This document shows positions 1-4,631 of a stretch of 6,418 nucleotides of DNA, piece by piece. Each line of letters starts with the position of its first letter. The stretch's first letter is position 1. Made by a program: the position numbers and the translations under genes. The stretch comes from Bacteriovoracaceae bacterium UBA1018 (GTDB lineage: Bacteria > Bdellovibrionota > UBA1018): contig DBAE01000176.1 in the NCBI GenBank assembly GCA_002291495.1, forward strand, positions 1-6,418, written 5' to 3'. The notes under the pieces are model-generated. The model was not told the DNA's origin, did not search any database, and saw nothing but the letters and a program-made list of their open reading frames with translations.

Positions 1-348
1 CCACTTACCTACAAGGACAACATTTCCATCTTTTTCTTTTAAGTTGAGTTCTGCGAGACGATTACCCTTGAGTCGCGGCTGCTGAAGCTCGGCCCAGGCC
101 ATCTCATTACCGACTGGCGCACCTAGATCACTTAAACTGGCTCCTTTGAGTGTCAGCTCGAATCCACCAGGAATCTCTCTCCACTGCCCTTCGACGCCTG
201 AATCGAGCGCGATCACGAGTCGACTGTGAGTTTTAAAATCAAAGATTTGAAGAGATTGATCGCTGGCAAATACGATAGACGAAGCCGTCATCGCCGCCGA
301 CGCTAAAAGAAGAAGCAAATTCAGTCGAACATTCCGTTGCAATTTCAC
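1..348 (-). CDS. Exported protein of unknown function, N-terminal part (cut by window edge)
   Basis: An open frame of 116 codons runs without a stop from a GTG start at 348 to the left window edge, so only the N-terminus is visible. An AGGA at 359-356 lies 7 nt before the GTG. A TTG directly before it (351-349) is a less well spaced alternative, and the ATG at 356 leads straight to a stop. The protein starts with a basic segment (K2, R5, R8), then a leucine/alanine-rich hydrophobic core at about residues 9-27. A signal peptidase I site fits after VFA at residue 28, so the product is probably periplasmic or outer-membrane. The mature part is rich in predicted beta strands: IFDFKTHSRLVIALDSG, a Trp, then GGFELTLKGASLSDLG. 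This alternation loosely recalls AMIN-type envelope domains, but I cannot assign the family. The function is unknown. The gene is divergent from the lipoprotein-mla block. Confidence 0.75.
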   Translation of the reverse strand, partial: MKLQRNVRLNLLLLLASAAMTASSIVFASDQSLQIFDFKTHSRLVIALDSGVEGQWREIPGGFELTLKGASLSDLGAPVGNEMAWAELQQPRLKGNRLAELNLKEKDGNVVLVGKW

Positions 349-402
349 CAAAGCATCCTGCTTCGTTGTTTGTCAGATCATCAAATGTCTGACGTCCACT
401 GT

Positions 403-426
403 GTAACTAGACGTCCTGCTAGTCAC
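403..426. repeat. Imperfect 24-bp dyad, possible operator
   Basis: GTAACTAG (403-410) and CTAGTCAC (419-426) are inverted repeats matching at 7 of 8 positions, separated by the 8 bases ACGTCCTG. The dyad lies 55-78 bases upstream of the minus-strand GTG start at 348, where a repressor or activator site could sit. CACTGT occurs on both sides (397-402 and 424-429), and GACGTCC is repeated at 391-397 and 410-416. I do not recognise a regulator for it, and it could be chance. Confidence 0.3.
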
Positions 427-542
427 TGTACGACAAGAAAGACAAAGCAAGCATAGTGCCAAGCGCCATTTCACTCGCTGCAAACTTTGCATTGCGGCAG
501 AAGTTTCCGATGCTGTTCGAGAATTCGGAAAATTCTTCCGTG

Positions 543-645
543 GGCATACTTCTCCACTCGGCAAAGGAAACCCACACTTTTTTGACCAAGCGTCAGAAAG
601 GGCACAGTTTTCGGTGAACGCTTGACGCTTCCGGAGTATGCCGAG
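543..645. ncRNA. Candidate structured RNA from nested, competing inverted repeats
   Basis: The outer arms GGCATACT (543-550) and AGTATGCC (635-642) are perfect 8-bp complements. Nested inside, AAGCGTCA (588-595) and TGACGCTT (623-630) are a second perfect 8-bp pair. A third pair, CTCGGCA (557-563) with TGCCGAG (639-645), shares bases 639-642 with the outer right arm, so the two outer stems exclude each other. The inner left arm can also pair with ACGCTT at 618-623. Such competing stems occur in leader RNAs and riboswitches, but this matches no class I know and the strand is undetermined. One 8-bp pair in a region this size is expected by chance; the nesting is what is unusual. Confidence 0.25.
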
Positions 646-676
646 GCAGAAATTTCACGTTGATCGTAAGCTGCGT

Positions 677-705
677 TTGCCTAGGCCTTTGGTCTGGGCT
701 AGAGT
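677..705 (+). promoter_or_regulatory. Possible promoter of the lipoprotein gene
   Basis: TTGCCT (677-682) and TAGAGT (700-705) each match the sigma-70 consensus at 4 of 6 positions and are 17 bp apart. Transcription would start near 712, only a few bases before the ATG at 718. This would fit the absence of a ribosome binding site there, making the mRNA nearly leaderless. The match is weak and other promoters further upstream are possible. Confidence 0.25.
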
Positions 706-717
706 AAAAACACTTGC

Positions 718-1299
718 ATGCGAACTCTCATTCACTCCATTATTCTCTCTTCTTTGTGCGGTAGCTTATTGCTCATGAGTGGTTGCGGACTTTTAGTCGG
801 CAACGTCAAACCTGTTGATGAAAAATCTGAGGACTACCGGGTCTTAGATTTGAGAAATCATAATTCGGACTGGACTCGCCTAGAGCCTGCGGCTGCCAAC
901 CCAAATATAGACAAGGGAGAAGCTAAAGACACTTTCTCCTCCGAAGTGAGTGATGTTTCTTATCAATCTAAGAAAACTGCTTCGATTATCTCCCTCAACT
1001 CTGCTTGCCGGGGATCACGAGCCTCCGAAGAACAGTCCTTAAAAGAGTTTTCACAGCAACTGCTTCTGGGAATGACTAACGTGACGCAAAGAGTCGAAAA
1101 AGAAATCCAGGTTCAGCAAGTGCCTGCTTTAGAGACCACAGTTGAAGGAAAATTAAATGGCGAACACGTAGCCATCCGAACTGTCGTGCTAAAAAAGGAC
1201 GAATGCGTCTATGATCTGATGTTTGTGGCACGCCCTGAGCATTTCCCGACGCAGGAACCTGACTTTACTCGCTTTGTTTCTTCGTTGAAGTTGAAATGA
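718..1299 (+). CDS. Lipoprotein of unknown function, candidate accessory to the Mla transporter
   Basis: The 193-residue product has a type II signal peptide: R2, a hydrophobic stretch at about residues 8-20, then the lipobox LMSGC with the lipidated Cys at 23. Residue +2 is Gly, not Asp, so Lol sorting to the outer membrane is the default expectation. The mature protein contains exactly two more cysteines, C97 (in SLNSACR) and C163 (in KKDECVYDLMFVA), which could form a disulphide. The C-terminus DFTRFVSSLKLK resembles the end of compact alpha/beta domains. I recall similar small lipoproteins beside MCE transporter genes in Deltaproteobacteria, but this is memory, not a search. The start is forced: an in-frame stop lies at 700-702 and no other start codon precedes the signal peptide. 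There is no clear Shine-Dalgarno. mlaE follows after 93 nt without a visible terminator, so co-transcription is plausible. Confidence 0.8.
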   Translation: MRTLIHSIILSSLCGSLLLMSGCGLLVGNVKPVDEKSEDYRVLDLRNHNSDWTRLEPAAANPNIDKGEAKDTFSSEVSDVSYQSKKTASIISLNSACRGSRASEEQSLKEFSQQLLLGMTNVTQRVEKEIQVQQVPALETTVEGKLNGEHVAIRTVVLKKDECVYDLMFVARPEHFPTQEPDFTRFVSSLKLK

Positions 1300-1322
1300 C
1301 CGCGCGAAAAGACGGAGAAAGA

Positions 1323-1351
1323 TTGAACTGAAACGACGTCCAAGAGATAAG
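1323..1351 (+). promoter_or_regulatory. Possible internal promoter before mlaE
   Basis: TTGAAC (1323-1328) and GATAAG (1346-1351) each match the sigma-70 consensus at 4 of 6 positions with a 17-bp spacer, in the 93-nt gap between the lipoprotein gene and mlaE. TTGAACT recurs at 1356-1362, 33 bp after its copy at 1323-1329. If real, it would let mlaEFD be transcribed separately from the lipoprotein gene. Confidence 0.3.
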
Positions 1352-1392
1352 TCTTTTGAACTTACATCCAGTACGGTAGCCTAAAAGGATCT

Positions 1393-2178
1393 ATGTCAGA
1401 CGCGAATTCTCATTCACAGAGCCCCTCTCTCATTCGTTTTGCGGGAGGTTTTGGACTCCTTTGTGGAAAAATTTTCAGTGAGGCATTTCGTCCTCCTTAT
1501 TACTTTCGACTCACTTTGGATCAGATCTACGCAATCGGGATTCAATCATTTGTCCTAGTTGCGGTGACTGGATTTGCAACCGGCTCAGTCATGGCTCTGC
1601 AATTTGGTTACGGTCTCGCTAAGTTTGGTGGCACTCTCTACGTTCCAAAGATTGCGGCTCTCTCCATTTTGAGAGAAATGGGACCCGTGTTTACCAGCCT
1701 CCTCGTTGCAGGAAGAATTGGCTCAGGCATTGCTTCTGAGGTCTCCTCCATGAAGGTGACGCAGCAAATCGACGCCATCCGCGCATTAGGCACCAGCCCT
1801 ACCAAGCGCATTGTGATCCCGAGATTGATCGCGAGCATGATTGCGTTGCCGATACTCACCCTTTTTGCGGATTACATCGCTCTTTTGGGAGCTATACTTG
1901 TTTGCCAGTCTGAGTTCGGTATTAGCCCTAGCTACTTTATTGCAAAAACAATCGAGTCACTCCGAATGTACGACTTACTAACCGGCATGGCTAAGACTTC
2001 TGTTTTTGCTTTCTTCATTTCAGTAACTGCATGCTGGAAGGGACTCAATACTGAGGGCGGAACTCAAGGAGTAGGAAACTCGACAACTTGGGTAGTGGTT
2101 ACATCAAGCATTTTCATCATGGTCAGCGACTTCTTTTTGACGAAGTTCTTTATTCTGACTGTCTACCCTAAGGTTTAA
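1393..2178 (+). CDS. mlaE: MlaE-family permease of an MCE lipid ABC transporter
   Basis: MlaE proteins form the inner-membrane dimer that connects the ATPase MlaF with the MCE protein MlaD and moves phospholipids between the inner and outer membranes. The 261-residue length is normal for the family. An amphipathic N-terminal stretch (about 13-40) precedes the first membrane segment (about 46-68). The family signature is complete: REMGPV at 94-99, GRIGSGIASE at 107-116 and QIDAIRALGTSP at 125-136, the region expected to contact the ATPase. Hydrophobic segments follow at about 144-172, 198-213 and 230-257. AAGGA at 1385-1389 precedes the ATG by only 3 nt, a short spacing, but no better start is visible. 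The stop is followed after 2 nt by mlaF. The E-F-D order without mlaC or mlaB differs from the mlaFEDCB cluster of E. coli. The substrate, phospholipid, is inferred from the family. Confidence 0.95.
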   Translation: MSDANSHSQSPSLIRFAGGFGLLCGKIFSEAFRPPYYFRLTLDQIYAIGIQSFVLVAVTGFATGSVMALQFGYGLAKFGGTLYVPKIAALSILREMGPVFTSLLVAGRIGSGIASEVSSMKVTQQIDAIRALGTSPTKRIVIPRLIASMIALPILTLFADYIALLGAILVCQSEFGISPSYFIAKTIESLRMYDLLTGMAKTSVFAFFISVTACWKGLNTEGGTQGVGNSTTWVVVTSSIFIMVSDFFLTKFFILTVYPKV

Positions 2179-2180
2179 CG

Positions 2181-2924
2181 ATGAATGACACTCAAATAGC
2201 CTTAGAAGTTCGAGACGTTCATAAAGCTTTCGGTGAAAAGAAAGTACACTCAGGCGTGAGCTTTGAGCTTCATCAAGGTGAGATACTTGGACTCTTCGGA
2301 GGTTCAGGCACAGGCAAAAGTGTGATGCTCCGTGAAATTATCGGACTTGAAAAACCAGATCAAGGTTCGATCTTGTTTGAAGGCCGGGATCTCACGACCC
2401 TCACGGAATGGGAGCTGTTTCCCGTCCGTACAAAAATTTCATATGTTTTCCAAAACGGCGCCCTCTTTGACTCCTTGAGTGTGGAAGAAAACCTCGCCTA
2501 CCCGCTTAGGGAACACACTAAACTCTCTGAAGACGAGATCCACGCCAAAGTCGAACGCATGCTTGAGCTCATCGACATGAAGAACAGCAATCATCTCCTG
2601 CCAGCGGAGCTATCGGGAGGAATGCAAAAACGCGCAGGCCTGGCTCGCGCTATTATCCTTGAGCCCAAAGTCATCCTATTTGACGAACCAACCGCCGGCC
2701 TAGACCCTCTCAACACCAAGCGACTATTAGATAACATCAAGAAGCTTAAGGAGCGCGGAATGACCGGCATTTTTGTGACTCATGATATTCCGAGCGCATT
2801 TGAAATCTCCGATCGCATTGCGATCATATATCAGGGTAAAATTCACGTTATAGACACCGTAGAGAACATTAAGAGATCGAAAGATCCCTTGGTCCAAAGT
2901 TTTGTTAGTGGAGCGCACTCATGA
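2181..2924 (+). CDS. mlaF: MlaF-family ATPase of an MCE lipid ABC transporter
   Basis: This 247-residue protein is the cytoplasmic nucleotide-binding subunit that powers lipid movement through MlaE. All ABC motifs are present: Walker A GGSGTGKS (40-47), Q-loop around Q91 in YVFQNGALFDSL, signature LSGGMQKR (144-151), Walker B ILFDEP (165-170) with catalytic E169, D-loop GLDP (173-176) and H-loop H201 in VTHD. The FQNGALFDSLSVEEN stretch and the signature ending SGGMQKR are typical of MlaF rather than of other ABC importers. Translation is probably coupled to mlaE: the spacer is 2 nt, and AAGG at 2170-2173, inside the mlaE end, lies 7 nt before the ATG. The final TGA overlaps the mlaD start as ATGA. 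No motif is missing, so it should be active. Confidence 0.96.
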   Translation: MNDTQIALEVRDVHKAFGEKKVHSGVSFELHQGEILGLFGGSGTGKSVMLREIIGLEKPDQGSILFEGRDLTTLTEWELFPVRTKISYVFQNGALFDSLSVEENLAYPLREHTKLSEDEIHAKVERMLELIDMKNSNHLLPAELSGGMQKRAGLARAIILEPKVILFDEPTAGLDPLNTKRLLDNIKKLKERGMTGIFVTHDIPSAFEISDRIAIIYQGKIHVIDTVENIKRSKDPLVQSFVSGAHS

Positions 2925-3745
2925 AAAAAAATTTAGATAAAGACTACAAGATAGGCCTCTTTGTTACGGTGGGCCTCGCTCTAATCATGATTGCCATCAC
3001 TCTCTTGGGTGGCGCAGATAGCATCTTTACCCGATCTACTTCGTATGTCGCTCACTTAAAATCATCTGAGGGTCTCATCACCGGCGCTAAGGTGGTCCTT
3101 GCCGGGGTGCACATTGGAACAGTGAAAGATCTTGAATTTGAGCCAAAAACTCGCACTGTCCGAGCCGAAATCGTCGTTCAAAAAAAATATGCTGAAGCGA
3201 TCAAAACAGATTCGATGATCGAGCTCATGACCCAAGGTGTATTGGGTGACAAGTACATCTCTATTGCCTCGAACGACTCCAGTGAACCACCTCTTTCAGA
3301 AGGAGGAGAACTGGGAGTTAAGCCTTCGCAGGATCTCGGTCAGTTTGTTTCAAAGGGTGATGATCTCCTCACTTCTCTCAACAGTATCGCCAAAAGCATG
3401 AATCGTCTGCTGGGTTCATTAGAAGCTGGCAATCGAAGCGAAATGCTTTTTCAGGGAATGGCAACAACTGCTAAAAATCTCTCTTCAGCGAGCCAGAAAC
3501 TCAACTCTCAGCTCGACGGGATGGATCTGAAAAAGTCAGCCAATCAGCTCTCACAGATCTTAGAGAAGATTAATAACGGAACTGGGACTCTGGGGGCCCT
3601 CGTCAACGACCCTAGCCTCTACGACGATGCTCGCTCACTTGTCGGTGGCGCCAACCGTAACCGCATCATCCGTAATCTTGTGCGCAAGACGATCAAGGAT
3701 AGCGAAGAGCAATCCGGCCGAGTCGAAGACGGAAAGAAGAAGTAG
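2921..3745 (+). CDS. mlaD: MlaD-like MCE-domain substrate-binding protein
   Basis: MCE proteins sit in the inner membrane with a periplasmic domain that hexamerises into a lipid-conducting ring above MlaE. This 274-residue protein has a short basic N-terminus, one membrane segment (about 11-30) and a single MCE domain at about 39-117. Landmarks are GLITGAKVVLAGVHIGTV (51-68) and TQGVLGDKYISI (104-115), which match the family. After it come a predicted helical region (about 140-217), possibly forming a tunnel-like extension, then GTGTLGALVNDPSLYDD (220-236), a motif I associate with longer MCE proteins of Deltaproteobacteria and relatives. The tail is highly charged and ends in KKK. It is longer than E. 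coli MlaD (about 183 residues). GGAG at 2910-2913 lies 7 nt before the ATG, and the start overlaps the mlaF stop by 4 nt. The symbol is given by homology; the exact lipid is unknown. Confidence 0.93.
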   Translation: MKKNLDKDYKIGLFVTVGLALIMIAITLLGGADSIFTRSTSYVAHLKSSEGLITGAKVVLAGVHIGTVKDLEFEPKTRTVRAEIVVQKKYAEAIKTDSMIELMTQGVLGDKYISIASNDSSEPPLSEGGELGVKPSQDLGQFVSKGDDLLTSLNSIAKSMNRLLGSLEAGNRSEMLFQGMATTAKNLSSASQKLNSQLDGMDLKKSANQLSQILEKINNGTGTLGALVNDPSLYDDARSLVGGANRNRIIRNLVRKTIKDSEEQSGRVEDGKKK

Positions 3746-3747
3746 AG

Positions 3748-3773
3748 ATCCACACACGCATGAGCGTGCGGAT
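3748..3773. repeat. Hairpin just after the mlaD stop, possibly REP-like
   Basis: The inner stem CACGC (3755-3759) pairs with GCGTG (3764-3768) around the loop ATGA. After an asymmetric internal loop, ATCC (3748-3751) pairs with GGAT (3770-3773). GTAG, the tetranucleotide that often precedes REP palindromes, stands at 3742-3745 and includes the mlaD stop. No T-run follows, so intrinsic termination is unlikely. It may protect the mRNA 3' end or be a RAYT target. Confidence 0.35.
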
Positions 3774-3989
3774 GCGCGGGTTTGTGCCTGGCTTGAGGGG
3801 CTGGGTGGCAGACGGGCCGAATTTAGCTGCAGATTGCGACCACGAACTTACGAAGTCCGCTTCTACCACGCGGCCCTGAACGTATCCTGCGACAACCAAA
3901 CGCGAGATCAGCGCTTAATTGGACAGATGTCTGCAAATCACTCCTCAGCTACTTTTTTGGCAATGTTCCATCATCTTTAACGTCTCAGA

Positions 3990-4016
3990 GATGCGCACAA
4001 GTCTTCCGTGCGCATC
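3990..4016. repeat. Perfect 9-bp hairpin upstream of the transposase gene
   Basis: GATGCGCAC (3990-3998) and GTGCGCATC (4008-4016) are exact inverted repeats with a 9-base spacer. It lies about 90 bases before the transposase start and is followed by a C-run, not a T-run. It is the strongest simple hairpin in the window and could be a REP-type unit, an IS200-like end hairpin or part of a leader RNA. Confidence 0.55.
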
Positions 4017-4026
4017 CCCCGGAGAA

Positions 4027-4040
4027 ATTGCGCGCGCAAT
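4027..4040. repeat. Perfect 14-bp palindrome ATTGCGCGCGCAAT
   Basis: The 14 bases read the same on both strands. The palindrome sits 10 bases after the 3990-4016 hairpin and is preceded by GGAG at 4021-4024, separated by two A's. GGAG or GTAG followed by a palindrome is the usual REP layout, so this and the neighbouring hairpin may be a paired REP-like unit. A protein-binding site is an alternative. Confidence 0.4.
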
Positions 4041-4106
4041 AAATGACATCGCTGAAGATCTCTCTCGCCACCAAACACTACTCATGTTAATCATCCCAAA
4101 CCCGCG

Positions 4107-4631
4107 ATGCAGTACCGATTTAAAACCTTAGATAAAGAGTTCAAAAAAGACTTTGGTGGGGCGCTCCTTCGAGGCAACGCTCGTGAAAAACGTCCCATCT
4201 CGCTTAAACGCCCCCTGCATTTAGTGATGAGATCATCCATGGCGCGCGGGCAGCTTTCGTTTCTTAATCAAAAGCGCCGCAAAAGAATTGAAGACCTATT
4301 GAGGCGTACAGCGGCCTCAAATGACGTAAAACTCTATCGCTACGCCAATAGCGGCAATCACCTTCATCTCATTGTCCTTCCTAGCTCGCGAGAGGCTTTT
4401 AACTCTTTCGTACGAGCAATTTCGGGACTAATCGCTCGTCTCACCTTAGGTGCCGAAAAAGGATCGGCGAAGGGGCTTAAATTTTGGGATGCTCGTCCAT
4501 TTACGAGGATCATCGAATGGGGAAGAGATTTTACGCGAGCTTGCGCTTATGTTTTACAAAACAGGTTAGAAGCACTTGGATTTATTCCGTATCGGCCAAG
4601 ACGTAGAAAAATACGACAAATCGAAGTCTAG
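4107..4631 (+). CDS. IS200-like / RAYT-type HUH transposase protein
   Basis: Y1 HUH enzymes nick single-stranded DNA through a tyrosine and a metal held by two histidines. The 174-residue protein has the HUH motif as H85-L86-H87 in YANSGNHLHLIV, an earlier PLHLVMRSS strand (36-44) typical of the Y1 fold, WDARPFTRI (127-135), and a C-terminal helix ACAYVLQNRLEALG (145-158) whose Y148 is the likely nucleophile, at the place of the Tyr in the RAYT motif YIxxNP. The tail is very basic (RPRRRK). Length and motifs fit RAYT-like single-copy transposases better than canonical IS200 TnpA. I recall close relatives in Bdellovibrio-type genomes. The start is forced between an in-frame stop at 4053-4055 and the conserved region, yet there is no Shine-Dalgarno. 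Catalytic residues are intact, G+C resembles the neighbours, and no target duplication or inverted ends are evident. A resident, domesticated gene seems likely. Confidence 0.85.
   Translation: MQYRFKTLDKEFKKDFGGALLRGNAREKRPISLKRPLHLVMRSSMARGQLSFLNQKRRKRIEDLLRRTAASNDVKLYRYANSGNHLHLIVLPSSREAFNSFVRAISGLIARLTLGAEKGSAKGLKFWDARPFTRIIEWGRDFTRACAYVLQNRLEALGFIPYRPRRRKIRQIEV

Larger units (their letters stand above)
357..717. other. Divergent intergenic region with several inverted repeats
   Basis: I see no gene in these 361 bases. A 63-codon minus-strand frame inside (564-373) has no recognisable motif, so I do not call it. The region must hold the start signals for the minus-strand gene at 348 and the plus-strand gene at 718. 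It carries a 6-bp hairpin GTCAGA/TCTGAC (372-377 with 388-393), a 24-bp imperfect dyad (403-426), GACGTCC twice (391-397 and 410-416), and short overlapping dyads at 521-540 (CGGAA/TTCCG and GAATT/AATTC). A nested inverted-repeat set lies at 543-645. An imperfect direct repeat, GGCAGAAGTTTC at 496-507 and GGCAGAAATTTC at 645-656, matches at 11 of 12 positions. No tRNA or known riboswitch is recognisable. Confidence 0.7.
3746..4106. other. Gene-free stretch between mlaD and the transposase, rich in palindromes
   Basis: I find no supportable gene here. Short frames exist: a minus-strand frame at 3899-3693 with a TTG start, partly antisense to mlaD, and plus-strand frames at 3627-3980 and 3919-4131. 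None shows a ribosome site or a recognisable protein. Bases 3761-3860 are 62% G+C by direct count, against 48% for a sample of mlaD (3301-3400) and 48% for a sample of the transposase gene (4201-4300). The stretch contains a hairpin right after mlaD, a perfect 9-bp hairpin at 3990-4016 and a 14-bp palindrome at 4027-4040. No hairpin is followed by a T-run, so I see no standard intrinsic terminator for the mla genes. Confidence 0.7.

Noticed and set aside
373..564. 63-codon minus-strand open frame in the left intergenic region
   Set aside because: No recognisable motif or ribosome site. It lies across the region that should hold two divergent promoters, and its composition looks non-coding.
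541..660. Cyclic-di-GMP (GEMM) riboswitch
   Set aside because: The region has nested stems and purine-rich loops, but I could not line up the conserved GEMM core on either strand.
3748..3773. Rho-independent terminator for the mla genes
   Set aside because: A hairpin is present, but the following bases are GC-rich with no T-run, so it does not fit intrinsic termination.
3693..3899. 68-codon minus-strand frame with a TTG start, partly antisense to mlaD
   Set aside because: Weak start, no Shine-Dalgarno, no family resemblance, and half of it is the complement of the real mlaD end. Open frames are common in GC-rich sequence.
3627..3980. 117-codon plus-strand frame overlapping the end of mlaD
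   Set aside because: It begins inside mlaD in another frame and has no ribosome site or conserved motif. The length is explained by the GC-rich block.
4107..4631. Complete IS200/IS605 insertion sequence
   Set aside because: No second gene (TnpB), no matching right-end hairpin after the stop and no identifiable element boundaries. Only the transposase-like gene can be supported.
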